Of a DNA stretch of 64,000 nt, positions 43,834 to 52,862 are shown piece after piece. The DNA comes from an uncultured Chlorobiota bacterium (GTDB taxonomy: Bacteria > Bacteroidota > Ignavibacteria > UBA10030 > UBA6906): NCBI GenBank assembly GCA_900696645.1, contig CAADGV010000023.1, positions 1 through 64,000 on the forward strand, in the 5' to 3' direction. The translations under genes and the position numbers were made by a program. Positions within the stretch are counted from its first letter, which is position 1; every line of letters begins with the position of its first letter. The notes under the pieces are model-generated. The model saw nothing but the letters and a program-made list of their open reading frames with translations, did no database searches and had not been told where the DNA came from.

Positions 43834-44096
43834 TTGTTATTGTTCTGATCCTTATTGCGGTGTACTACATTGTTATCACCGACGCCAAGGTAAGTCTGTC
43901 CGCATTCAGACCGCAGTGGCGTACCCTGCTTGTCTCTGCACTTCTCACCGTTTCAGTATTCATCTATTCATACTACCAATCAAACAGGCCACCGACCGTC
44001 AACTACTGGAAGGTGGGATGGACGGGCTACATGAGGGCGCTGAATCAAGAGTTTGAGGAGCAGGGCTCTCCCCACCGAATTGAGATACCAGAGTAG
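43830..44096 (+). CDS. Small two-helix membrane protein of the exopolysaccharide operon
   Basis: 88 residues with a GTG start overlapping the preceding stop (GTGA). Helix 1 covers nearly the whole N-terminus (IVIVLILIAVYYIVIT) and helix 2 is LLVSALLTVSVFIYSYY. The short C-terminal part has aromatic residues (TVNYWKVGWTGYMRA). No family is recognised. Tight coupling with the ATPase gene and the polymerase gene 6 nt downstream suggest a role in the assembly machine. Confidence 0.7.
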   Translation: MIVIVLILIAVYYIVITDAKVSLSAFRPQWRTLLVSALLTVSVFIYSYYQSNRPPTVNYWKVGWTGYMRALNQEFEEQGSPHRIEIPE

Positions 44097-44102
44097 GAAA
44101 GC

Positions 44103-45722
44103 ATGCAGAGTCTTGACAGCTCGAACAGGATCTCCGGCTATTTCAACGACCTGAAGTCTGTTCTGAAGGATAGGAGTGAGTTGACCGCATGGATTGCGGT
44201 GATGGGTGTTACGCTTACAATCGGCATCGTTCATGTCTATCTGGGCGGCAAAGTCCAAGCAACTTTTGCCCTTCTCTTCATCATTGTCTTTGTTGGTATC
44301 TCCATCCTGCGCCCGAGTATCAGCGTGTACGCGCTGCTGTTCCTTGCCATAGCGATTGAGCAGGCACAACTAAAGTACGCGTGGACGTATGAGAATCCCT
44401 ACCATCAGAATCTCAACAACATGTACTGGAGCTTGAGAGGCCTGTCCATAAATCCGTTGGAATTGCATATTTGTTGTATCCTGGCAGGGCTCTTTATTCG
44501 CTTCGTGATTACTCGGGAGAGGTGGGTTCCAATTCTTGCCTGGAAGCCTCTTCTTCTGTACTGTGGCGCGTTGATTTTCTTCATTGGCCTGGGTCTGTCT
44601 CGCGGGGGTGTGGGGAATGTTGCACTCTGGGAAGTGAGGGGAATAGGATATCTCGTGATTCTCATGGTCGTCGTTCCTCAAGTGATACGGACGAGGAGAC
44701 AAGTGAATCATGCCTTGTGGGCAATAATTGCAGGAGTGGTTTTCAGAGCGGTTGAAGTCTCGTACCATTTTGTTGATTCGGACTTCAGGCTTACCGGAGA
44801 TGGTTGGGGGAGCCATGAAGATTCAGGGTTGTTCACAACTCTGTTAGTGTATGCCGCTGCGCTATGGGCTCTGAAGGTCCATGACACAAAACAAAAGGCA
44901 TTTCTCACGGTTGCCGCGGCGGTGCTTCTTCTTGCCATCGTTGGCGGCGAGCGGAGATCCTCCTACCCGATTCTCGCGGCAGGGCTTATGCTGCTTCCGT
45001 TGTTGATGCCACGCGAGGTTCAGAAGAGACTCCTTCGACTCTCATGGAAGGTGGCGATAGTGTTTGTAGTGTACCTTGCCGTGTTCTGGAACTCCAATTC
45101 AGAAAGTGTCCTCGTTGGCCCTGCGCGCAGCATCCGTGAAGGACTTGCGGGTGACGATGAGAACGCGGCGGGAGACTCATACACATCCAATCTGTTTCGC
45201 AGGGTGGAGAATTACGATTTGAACCGCATGTTCAGAATGAGGCCTCTTCTCGGCACCGGCTACGGCATGTTGATCGACTACGAACTACCTCTTCCGATCG
45301 GATTCGAACTCGGGTTCTACATTCCCCACAATCAGATTCTTGGCGTGGCGGCCAAGACGGGCATTATTGGGTTTATCATCTTCATGAATTTTTATATCTC
45401 GATTATTTCGGCGACCACGCTGGGGTTCAGACGTTTGATGCATGACAAGCACATGCAGGCGGTACTCGTATTTGTGGCGGCTGCCGCAATCGGGCATCTG
45501 ATTTTTTCTTTCTTTGACATTATCCTTACATACTATCGGCCTAATGTCTATGTCGGCGGGTTGTTCGGCCTTGCGTCGGCAATTATTGCGATGGCAAAGT
45601 CGGAATCGCAACCCGAAATAATCTCTGCGTCGCCGCCCGGCAATGGAAACACACGGATGCCTGTGCCTTGGCTTCTGGAAACGGGGGAAAAAGAAAAGGC
45701 CCCTGTCTGGTCTGACAGGTGA
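44103..45722 (+). CDS. O-antigen ligase/polymerase-like membrane protein (Wzy/WaaL superfamily)
   Basis: 539 residues with twelve or more hydrophobic helices and AGGAAAG before the ATG. It has the large periplasmic loop typical of the Wzy_C/O-antigen ligase family (~360-430), containing LLGTGYGMLIDYE and IPHNQILGVAAKTGIIGF. The latter corresponds to the conserved H-N-x-x-L/xxxG region of ligases and polymerases. In a locus with Wzx, Wzz and Wza homologues, polymerisation of repeat units is the likely role; glycan ligation remains possible. The last ~35 residues are cytoplasmic and Pro-rich. Confidence 0.87.
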   Translation: MQSLDSSNRISGYFNDLKSVLKDRSELTAWIAVMGVTLTIGIVHVYLGGKVQATFALLFIIVFVGISILRPSISVYALLFLAIAIEQAQLKYAWTYENPYHQNLNNMYWSLRGLSINPLELHICCILAGLFIRFVITRERWVPILAWKPLLLYCGALIFFIGLGLSRGGVGNVALWEVRGIGYLVILMVVVPQVIRTRRQVNHALWAIIAGVVFRAVEVSYHFVDSDFRLTGDGWGSHEDSGLFTTLLVYAAALWALKVHDTKQKAFLTVAAAVLLLAIVGGERRSSYPILAAGLMLLPLLMPREVQKRLLRLSWKVAIVFVVYLAVFWNSNSESVLVGPARSIREGLAGDDENAAGDSYTSNLFRRVENYDLNRMFRMRPLLGTGYGMLIDYELPLPIGFELGFYIPHNQILGVAAKTGIIGFIIFMNFYISIISATTLGFRRLMHDKHMQAVLVFVAAAAIGHLIFSFFDIILTYYRPNVYVGGLFGLASAIIAMAKSESQPEIISASPPGNGNTRMPVPWLLETGEKEKAPVWSDR

Positions 45723-45840
45723 CACAACGGATTTTGCGCTTGAGCTGTTCCCCCCGCAGAGCCAAACGTGGAAATGGAACTCCCCCTAAAAGGATTTCTC
45801 ACACTGTCAACAATCAGTGAGTAGCGGACTTTGTAAGTAA

Positions 45841-47328
45841 ATGAGCGAATCGACAAATGTCATAGCGCGCAACACAAGAATGATGATGAGCTCACAGCTT
45901 GTTACGTGGGTCTCATCGTTTGTGCTCATGTCGTTCCTGCCCCGCTACCTGGGAGCCGAGGAGTACGGCAGACTCTATTTCGCGATCTCGCTGAATGCGC
46001 TGGCAGGATTGGTGATGGACCTGGGCTTGACCATGCTGGTCGTGAAAGAAGTGGCGCGTAACAGAGAGAAAGTGAACAGCCTGTTCATTAATGGAGGCGT
46101 GCTGCGGATTATTGCCTGGGCTATTTCACTGGCAATAACCATGTTCTTTGTCATTCTCTCTGACTATCCTTCCAACACGGTCACCATCGTCTTTATTCTG
46201 GGCCTCGCGAATGTGTTTCTGGGAGTCTATACACTCATCCACAGGTTGTTTGTCGGGCTTGAACAGTTGCAGTACAGCTCGTTCGGACTGATTCTGGAAA
46301 AAGTATTCCTTGCGGTCGTCGGAGTTGTTGCTCTGTTGCTGGGTGCCGGGGCAACGACGATAGCGGTTGTTATGCTGTTGAGCATGACCGTGAACTTCTT
46401 GCTGAGCTTTTTCTTTCTGAGCAAACTGACGAAAATCAATCCACGTGAATATGAGCCGTCCAGTTGGCCCGGCCTGCTGCGCGAAGGATTTCCGTTCATG
46501 ATCTCGGGGGTTTTCGGGTTCATTTATTACCGCATTGATGTCATGATGCTGTCTTCAATGACCAACGATGCGGTCGTCGGGTGGTACGGAGCTCCCTACC
46601 GGTTGTTCGATACACTCATGTTCTTTCCTGTCATTCTCAATACGACCGTCTTTCCGGTTCTCTCGCGTCAATTCCAAACCTCACCCGACAAGGTACATAC
46701 GACGGCGCGAAAACTGCTGAGCCTGACCATGATCGGAGCAGTGCCTGTAGCGGTGGGCATGCTGATGGTTGCGCGCCCCATCATTTCGCTTCTCTTCGGA
46801 CTCAAGGAATACGAAAATTCTGTTGTTCTTCTCCAAGTGTTATCTGCCAGCCTTGTGCTGGTGTATGTCAATTTTGTGCTGAATACAGTACTTGTTTCAT
46901 ACAACAAGCAGAAGCAGGTTTCCTGGATTGCGCCAATTGCTACGGTGATTAATGTCACTATGAACCTCATGGCCATTCCCTACTTTCAAAGCAATTATGG
47001 CAACGGCGCTATCGGTGCTGCAATAACCACAGCGTTCACCGAGATGTTTGCGCTGTCGGTGAATATTTTCCTTCTGCCGAAGGGTTGTTTCGGAGCGGCG
47101 GATCTTAGAGCAGCGGCGAAAACCCTTGGAGGCGGATTGGTTATGGCAGTCACGATCTATTTTATGCAGGAACTGTTTACCAACTGGGTCGTAGCTGCGA
47201 TCATAGGATGCGCCGTGTATGCCGGAGTGCTGTTCTCGATGAACATCCTGTCAGGAAGAGAAGTGAAGTACCTGATCAGTGTGTTGCCGCTTCGTAAGCA
47301 GACAGCCTCGTCAACCGCGAACAAATAG
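45841..47328 (+). CDS. Wzx-type lipid-linked oligosaccharide flippase
   Basis: 495 residues with 12-14 membrane helices in the MATE-like MOP fold. The N-terminal NVIARNTRMMMSSQLVTWVSSFVL followed by LPRYLGAEEYGRLYFA is typical of Wzx proteins. FPFMISGVFGFIYYRIDVMML, the helix 7 region, and the GLKEYENSVVLLQVLSASL region also fit. It moves undecaprenyl-diphosphate repeat units to the periplasm, feeding the polymerase encoded just upstream. The 118-nt gap upstream holds no hairpin or promoter that I can support. Confidence 0.9.
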   Translation: MSESTNVIARNTRMMMSSQLVTWVSSFVLMSFLPRYLGAEEYGRLYFAISLNALAGLVMDLGLTMLVVKEVARNREKVNSLFINGGVLRIIAWAISLAITMFFVILSDYPSNTVTIVFILGLANVFLGVYTLIHRLFVGLEQLQYSSFGLILEKVFLAVVGVVALLLGAGATTIAVVMLLSMTVNFLLSFFFLSKLTKINPREYEPSSWPGLLREGFPFMISGVFGFIYYRIDVMMLSSMTNDAVVGWYGAPYRLFDTLMFFPVILNTTVFPVLSRQFQTSPDKVHTTARKLLSLTMIGAVPVAVGMLMVARPIISLLFGLKEYENSVVLLQVLSASLVLVYVNFVLNTVLVSYNKQKQVSWIAPIATVINVTMNLMAIPYFQSNYGNGAIGAAITTAFTEMFALSVNIFLLPKGCFGAADLRAAAKTLGGGLVMAVTIYFMQELFTNWVVAAIIGCAVYAGVLFSMNILSGREVKYLISVLPLRKQTASSTANK

Positions 47329-47344
47329 ACGGAATGTGGCAACA

Positions 47345-48610
47345 ATGAAAATCCTGATGATCTTTCAGAACGCTCCCTATCCTCCTGACATTGGCCCGTC
47401 AAAACGGAATTTCCCTTTTTTTCTTGAGACATTGAAGCGGCACGAAGTGTCTGTTCTTTCCTTCGGGACCGCCGACGACGAGAGGAAATTCCGGGATGCA
47501 TACGGCGATCGTTGCAGGCATGTTGTCTTTGTCAACAATTCGCGTTCGCGCATCCTGAACTTCATTTCCCGAATGTGGCGGCTTTTCACAGGGCAAAGTT
47601 CCTATCTGCAATTCTGGAGCCCGAAACTCCAGAAGGCGCTCGATCGGTTGATTGCGCAGGAAAAATTTGACTTAATCCATTGTTGCACAACCATCCTTGG
47701 GTATCACGAACTCCCTCACACCATTCCGCTGGTCGGCGACATGCACAATGTCGAGTATGACAATGTATACCGTGCATACGAACAGACCAAGAATATTCTT
47801 ACGAAGCCCTACTATTATTGGGAACATGTTCTATTGAAGAGGGATGAAACCCGTATCACTGACAAATTCAACGTTGTGGTCACAACAACGGAGCGTGATC
47901 GTGATATCATCCGGAAGGAACTCCCGAACAAAGCAATTCATGTGATTCCGAACGGAGTCGATCCGGCGTTCTTCAAACAACAACCGGTGGAGGAAGACCC
48001 GCACACGATAGTCTTCGCCGGTTTGATGAGCTACTACCCGAACTATCACGGCATCTTGTATTTTCTTGACGAGATATTCCCGCTGATTCGTGAGCAGAAT
48101 CCGCAAGCGCGCCTCCTCGTGGTCGGGGCGTATCCACCAAAGCGGCTTCAACACCGGGCCAACGAATATATCACAGTCACAGGATTTGTCGACGACGTGA
48201 AACCGTACTTTGCCACAGGTCGTGTGTTTGCGATTCCGCTCCTGATTGGAGGAGGAATTCGGGGTAAGGCACTTGAGGCTATGGCAATGCGAAGACCGAT
48301 CGTCTCGACTACTCTTGGCTGTGAAGGTATAAACTTGAAACACGAAGAATCGGCACTGTTTGCCGACACACCGCAAGACTTTGCCAATTCAGTGATCCGC
48401 CTCCTCAATGATGCAGCCCTTCGAAAGAAACTGACGGATAAAGCATACCAGAACGTGGTTGAGGGCTATAGTTGGGAAGTGAACGGCCTGACCCTTGAAC
48501 GTGTGTACCAATCTCTGGTCCCGAAGGCGGATATCGTATTCGGGAACCATCCCCCCAACCCGAGCCGCCCGGCCAAAGGACTTGTACCATCCACACAACA
48601 AGCTGAATAA
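47345..48610 (+). CDS. Glycosyltransferase family 4 (GT-B)
   Basis: 421 residues. This ATG is placed 17 nt after the flippase stop; a longer frame begins inside the flippase gene. KILMIFQNAPYPPDIGPSKR opens the N-terminal Rossmann domain. The C-terminal domain has VIPNGVDPAFF, IVFAGLMSYYPNYHGILYF and FAIPLLIGGGIRGKALEAMA, with the EX7E-like donor-binding motif region. It transfers a sugar from an activated donor to the lipid-linked repeat unit. No membrane segment is seen. Confidence 0.9.
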   Translation: MKILMIFQNAPYPPDIGPSKRNFPFFLETLKRHEVSVLSFGTADDERKFRDAYGDRCRHVVFVNNSRSRILNFISRMWRLFTGQSSYLQFWSPKLQKALDRLIAQEKFDLIHCCTTILGYHELPHTIPLVGDMHNVEYDNVYRAYEQTKNILTKPYYYWEHVLLKRDETRITDKFNVVVTTTERDRDIIRKELPNKAIHVIPNGVDPAFFKQQPVEEDPHTIVFAGLMSYYPNYHGILYFLDEIFPLIREQNPQARLLVVGAYPPKRLQHRANEYITVTGFVDDVKPYFATGRVFAIPLLIGGGIRGKALEAMAMRRPIVSTTLGCEGINLKHEESALFADTPQDFANSVIRLLNDAALRKKLTDKAYQNVVEGYSWEVNGLTLERVYQSLVPKADIVFGNHPPNPSRPAKGLVPSTQQAE

Positions 48611-48628
48611 TCACTTTTCGACGAGAAG

Positions 48629-49753
48629 ATGGAACCGCTTTTGATACATACCGACTGCCGATACTACAAAGGAAGCATGCCCTGCACATTTCACAAACAG
48701 GACGGCAGGCTATGTGAGTCTTGTGCCGATTATGATCCTGTCAAGTTTCGCATCCTGATCGTGAAACTCGCGGCGGTTGGTGATGTGCTGAGAACCACGT
48801 CAATACTGCCCGCATTGAAACGGAAGTACGACGGAGCTGAAATTACGTGGATAACAAAATCAAGTGGCGCACCGCTGCTTCACGGTAACCCGTACGTTGA
48901 CAGAATTCTTGTGACGGAGGGCGAGTATTCCGCGTACCTGCAGAACGAGGAGTTTGATCTTGGAATCTGCCTTGATGCGGATCAGCACAGTGCTACCATT
49001 CATTCAGTGGCGCGATGTAAGGAACGATCCGGCTTTGTGTGCGACGCTGCCGGCAAAGTTCAACCGGTGAATAAACGCGCACACGAATGGTGGTTGATGG
49101 GCGTGAATGACCAGCGCAAGAAGGCCAATCGCAAAACCTACCAGCACATCATGTATGAAATCTGCGGCCTCGATCTTCCTACTCTTCCGCCCCAACTTGT
49201 GCTCAATGGAAGCGCGGAAAATGTGGCGAAGAGCTTCATGGACAAAAACGAGGCACTCAAAGGCGCAAAGAAAATTCTCGGCCTGAACACGGGCGGCGGC
49301 GGACGTTGGCAGTACAAGAAATGGACTTTTGAAGGATATGTCGGGTTTATCGAACTCATGAAGAAGAAGCACCCCGATCTCGGTATCGTCCTTGTCGGCG
49401 GGCCCGAAGAGGTAGAACTCAATAAGGAAATTCTGAAGGCGGTCGGCAACAAGGTGGCGGATGCCGGTTGCAACAATTCGTTGATGGAATTCGGCGGCAT
49501 CGTCAACTTGTTTGATGCGATGCTGACGTCTGACAGTTTGGGCATGCACATTGGTGTTGCATTAGGAAAGCCGACAATTGTACTTGTCGGCCCTACTTCT
49601 CCCTGGGAGCTGGACGTGTTCGGCAAGGGCGATGTGTTGTACAGCGATATTGAGTGCCTTGTGTGCTATCGTTCCCGATGCGACAAGACGGTGACGTGCA
49701 TGAACACACTTTCACCGGAGTACGTTGTTGCACAAGTCGAAAAGCATCTGTAA
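48629..49753 (+). CDS. Glycosyltransferase family 9 (heptosyltransferase-like) with N-terminal Cys4 motif
   Basis: 374 residues. The GT9 fold starts after residue ~38 (FRILIVKLAAVGDVLRTTSI) and continues with LGLNTGGGGRWQYKKW and MLTSDSLGMHIGVALGKPT, as in ADP-heptose:LPS heptosyltransferases. A 35-residue N-terminal extension holds C10-x8-C19-x9-C29-x2-C32 plus His22, suitable for a zinc or iron-sulfur site. A second cysteine group (ECLVCYRSRCDKTVTC) lies near the C-terminus, where many GT9 proteins have two to four cysteines. It acts in the cytoplasm on a lipid-linked acceptor; donor sugar unknown. Confidence 0.88.
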   Translation: MEPLLIHTDCRYYKGSMPCTFHKQDGRLCESCADYDPVKFRILIVKLAAVGDVLRTTSILPALKRKYDGAEITWITKSSGAPLLHGNPYVDRILVTEGEYSAYLQNEEFDLGICLDADQHSATIHSVARCKERSGFVCDAAGKVQPVNKRAHEWWLMGVNDQRKKANRKTYQHIMYEICGLDLPTLPPQLVLNGSAENVAKSFMDKNEALKGAKKILGLNTGGGGRWQYKKWTFEGYVGFIELMKKKHPDLGIVLVGGPEEVELNKEILKAVGNKVADAGCNNSLMEFGGIVNLFDAMLTSDSLGMHIGVALGKPTIVLVGPTSPWELDVFGKGDVLYSDIECLVCYRSRCDKTVTCMNTLSPEYVVAQVEKHL

Positions 49754-49780
49754 ATTTCCGCTTCTCAACAAGCGAAGAAA

Positions 49781-50692
49781 ATGTCGGAATTAGCGCACAG
49801 CCGGGGGGGGAAGGCAAAAATACAGGCCTTTGTGGCGTTAATACGCCCGAAGCAGTGGATCAAAAACCTCTTCGTTTTTGTTCCGCTCGTTTTTGCGAAA
49901 GAGCTTTTTGAGTTCGAGCCGGTTGTAACATCATTGATGGCGTTTCTCGCTTTTTGCTTGGCGGCGAGCGCGGTGTATGTCATCAATGACATGGCGGATG
50001 TTGAGTCTGATCGCGCTCATCCCGAAAAGAAGAATCGCCCGATTGCTGCCGGATCAGTTACATTTGCTGAAGCGTACGTTTTGATAGGTGTGTTGCTTGT
50101 CTGCAGCGGCGCAATTCTGTACGGGATGGATCATTTCTTCGCGCTGGTTGTTGTGTCGTACTTTGTCATGAACCTTGCGTATTCTTTCAAGCTGAAAAAT
50201 GTTGTCCTTCTGGATGTGTTTGTTATAGCCGCGGGTTTCATGATGCGTGTCATAGGCGGGGCGTACGCCCTTCGGGTGGAAGTGTCGACATGGCTTGTAC
50301 TGTGTACACTCTTTGTTTCGCTATTTCTTGGTTTTGCAAAACGGCGCAGCGAGTTGGTACATTTACCGGATTCGACGTTTCCGGAGAGGAAAGTGCTGCA
50401 ACTCTACCGTGTAAGTTTCGTGGATCAGATGTTGACTATTGCTGCCGCGGGGACGGTGATTTCGTATGCGCTTTACACAGTTGCGCCGCGTACGGTGCAT
50501 CTGTTCAATACTGACAAGTTGATCTATACAACTGTTTTTGTTCTCTACGGAGTGTTTCGATACTTGTATCTTATTCACACGACAACGTCAACAGATAAAC
50601 CGACGGATGTTCTGACTTCAGACCCTCCGATTCTGATGACTGTGCTCTTGTGGGTTTGTGCATGTATTGCGTTGATCTACGCAAGTATGTAG
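49781..50692 (+). CDS. UbiA-family prenyltransferase, decaprenyl-phosphate phosphoribosyltransferase-like
   Basis: 303 residues with about eight membrane helices. LIRPKQWIKNLFVFVPLVFA and the Asp-rich motif NDMADVESDRAHPEKKNRPI (NDxxDxxxD) match DPPR synthase, the enzyme that makes polyprenyl-phosphoryl-5-phosphoribose. The second motif is seen around VVLLDVFVIAAGFMMRVIGG. In mycobacteria the product becomes decaprenyl-phospho-arabinose. Here it would supply a pentose donor for a surface polymer. The epimerase partner genes (DprE1/DprE2) are not in this window, so the later fate is unknown. Confidence 0.88.
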   Translation: MSELAHSRGGKAKIQAFVALIRPKQWIKNLFVFVPLVFAKELFEFEPVVTSLMAFLAFCLAASAVYVINDMADVESDRAHPEKKNRPIAAGSVTFAEAYVLIGVLLVCSGAILYGMDHFFALVVVSYFVMNLAYSFKLKNVVLLDVFVIAAGFMMRVIGGAYALRVEVSTWLVLCTLFVSLFLGFAKRRSELVHLPDSTFPERKVLQLYRVSFVDQMLTIAAAGTVISYALYTVAPRTVHLFNTDKLIYTTVFVLYGVFRYLYLIHTTTSTDKPTDVLTSDPPILMTVLLWVCACIALIYASM

Positions 50693-50707
50693 TAGGGGGA
50701 CTACTTT

Positions 50708-51883
50708 ATGGCTCACGACAAACGCCTGAAAGTGCTGGCGTTGTTCTATGATATCCACCGGCCGCCGGAGGAGGAGCTACGGCGGCTTGAAAAACACAAT
50801 CAGACGCCCCGTGCGTCGATCTTTCGGGACGAATTCAATGCAGATATTCTTGACAGCAGAATGCTCGAAAAGGCTCCTGCAATTCGCCGTGCATTCTACC
50901 GCTTTCTGCCGACTGAATTGGCACAAATAATCGAGGCCTATACCATCCATCAAAGGTATGATATTGTATTATCGTGGTATGAACGGGCTGCATTTTCATT
51001 TGCTTTGCTCTGCAAAATAACAGGCAGAAAGCCGGTTCCTCACGTTGCAATGTGCAGTTGGCCCACAAGAGGCATCAAGGCAATTCTCCTCAGGCTTGCG
51101 CACTCCCGTATTACACGCCTGATTATGTGGTCGACGGTGCAGCGGGCGCTTGTTGTGAACAAACTTCACGTACCGGTGGCAAAGATAGATTTTGTTCATT
51201 ATTTTGTTGACCAAAAATTCTTTCGACCAATGCCCGGGGAAACGGATATGATCTGTTCCGTGGGCAGTGAAATGCGTGACTTCCCGACGTTTTTGGAGGC
51301 CATGCGCGGACTTGACATTTCCTGCCACATTGCCGCCGGAACGTTGCATCGTAAACGCTCGCGATGGGTAACGGCTGTCGATTCAGTAGGCGAACTGCCT
51401 CCGAATGTCACGGTTGGAAAGAGGAACTTCTTGGAGTTGCGTGAGCTGTATGCGCGCTCCCGTTTTGTCGTTATTCCATTGCTCCAATCGGATACCGACA
51501 ACGGCATTACTTGTATCCTTGAAGCTTTTGCCATGGGCAAACCCGTTATTTGTTCACGCACGAAGGGGCAGGTTGATGTAATTCGGGAAGGCGTGACAGG
51601 ACTTTTTGTCCCTGTCGGCGATCCGGTCGCTCTGCGCAATGCAATCCTGCGCCTGTGGAACAATCCGACCGAGGTCGAACGCATGGGGCAGGCTGCACGC
51701 AAGTATATTGAGCAAGAACAAACCCTCGATGGATTCGTGAGCAGCGTTAAATCTGTTGTTCAGTCCGTCGTTGAATCTCATCAAGTTGCAAATAGAAATT
51801 CAGCAGGAACCAACCAAGGAATCTCAGATGTGGACGGGGAGTTGTGCGAGAAACACTCTCGCAAATCCGCCACAGCCAATTAA
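50708..51883 (+). CDS. Glycosyltransferase family 4-like (GT-B)
   Basis: 391 residues, ATG preceded by GGGGGA. The C-terminal nucleotide-sugar domain is clear: FVVIPLLQSDTDNGITCILE, AMGKPVICSRTKGQVDVI and REGVTGLFVPVGDPVALRNAI. The N-terminal acceptor domain begins RLKVLALFYDIHRP and is less conserved. The final ~40 residues (QVANRNSAGTNQG...) look disordered and have no GT role. Cytoplasmic; donor and acceptor unknown. Confidence 0.87.
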   Translation: MAHDKRLKVLALFYDIHRPPEEELRRLEKHNQTPRASIFRDEFNADILDSRMLEKAPAIRRAFYRFLPTELAQIIEAYTIHQRYDIVLSWYERAAFSFALLCKITGRKPVPHVAMCSWPTRGIKAILLRLAHSRITRLIMWSTVQRALVVNKLHVPVAKIDFVHYFVDQKFFRPMPGETDMICSVGSEMRDFPTFLEAMRGLDISCHIAAGTLHRKRSRWVTAVDSVGELPPNVTVGKRNFLELRELYARSRFVVIPLLQSDTDNGITCILEAFAMGKPVICSRTKGQVDVIREGVTGLFVPVGDPVALRNAILRLWNNPTEVERMGQAARKYIEQEQTLDGFVSSVKSVVQSVVESHQVANRNSAGTNQGISDVDGELCEKHSRKSATAN

Positions 51884-51910
51884 GTCGGGGGAGAATAGAC
51901 CATCACTTTT

Positions 51911-52741
51911 ATGAATAACGGATTTCATGATGAGAACCTCGTTAAGAATGGACGTTTGCCGGCAATGATGCATGTTCCTGTACTGATGTACCATCGCATC
52001 TGCAAGCCAGCTGAAGTAAGCGCCGGGAATGACTATGTTGTCAGTACCGAAGTATTTGAGCGGCAACTTCAGTATTTCGCTCATCGCGGGTATCAAACCC
52101 CACCGATTGATGACTTGCTCAATTCCAAGCGTCACGGGCCGTTCACCGGGAAGCCGCTGGTCATAACGTTTGATGACGGCTACCTTGATACCCTCGAAAA
52201 CGCTGCACCGCTGCTGATCAAGTATGGATTTTCCGCTATCGTGTTCGTTATCAGCGATTTCTCACGTCAGAACAACTGGTGGGATCTGCCATACAACATG
52301 GCAGAAGCAAGACTAATGAACGAAGAGCAGGTTATGAGGATCCGGGATTTTGGAATCGAGATCGGATCGCATGGGTGGAGCCATCGGTCGCTTCCACTGC
52401 TGAAAGATGACGAGCTTGCCGAGGAACTTCATCATTCAAAACAAATCCTTGAAAAGCTGTTAAACAAGCCGGTGCGGTTCTTTGCATACCCGTACGGTGA
52501 AGTTGACGAGCGCGTTGCTGCCTTTGCCGAGAAGTCAGGGTATCAATGCGCATTTGCAACGAACTACGGCCCATGGTCGTTTTTCGGCGATTTATTCCAA
52601 ATTCGCCGTACGTTGATTTCGAATCGGGCGGATGCTCTGTATTTGAATTTCAAGCTATCAGGGGCGGAAAAGGGAGTCCGCTGGATGTGGTCTGTGACGA
52701 AGCAGATTGTAGGCAGAAAGCCTCAATACAATGTGAGGTAA
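51911..52741 (+). CDS. Polysaccharide deacetylase (NodB, CE4)
   Basis: 276 residues with all NodB motifs: motif 1 VITFDDGYLDT (catalytic base and metal Asp), motif 2 IGSHGWSHRSL (metal His pair) and motif 3 FAYPYGEVDERV. A short N-terminal extension before VPVLMYHRICKP has no signal peptide, so the protein is either cytoplasmic or exported otherwise. GGGGGAG lies about 17 nt upstream of the ATG, rather far; the internal ATG preceding MHVPVLMYH (residue ~18-19) is an alternative. It removes N- or O-acetyl groups from a sugar polymer or repeat unit. Confidence 0.9.
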   Translation: MNNGFHDENLVKNGRLPAMMHVPVLMYHRICKPAEVSAGNDYVVSTEVFERQLQYFAHRGYQTPPIDDLLNSKRHGPFTGKPLVITFDDGYLDTLENAAPLLIKYGFSAIVFVISDFSRQNNWWDLPYNMAEARLMNEEQVMRIRDFGIEIGSHGWSHRSLPLLKDDELAEELHHSKQILEKLLNKPVRFFAYPYGEVDERVAAFAEKSGYQCAFATNYGPWSFFGDLFQIRRTLISNRADALYLNFKLSGAEKGVRWMWSVTKQIVGRKPQYNVR

Positions 52742-52862
52742 CAGGCACATCGCGACACGGTGTGCCGGGTGCAGTCCGAAGAGTGGATAATTCTTACACG
52801 CCATTCAATTTGTTCCACACAACAATTCTCATTTTTGTGGAGTTTGAGGTGGAATTCGGGGG

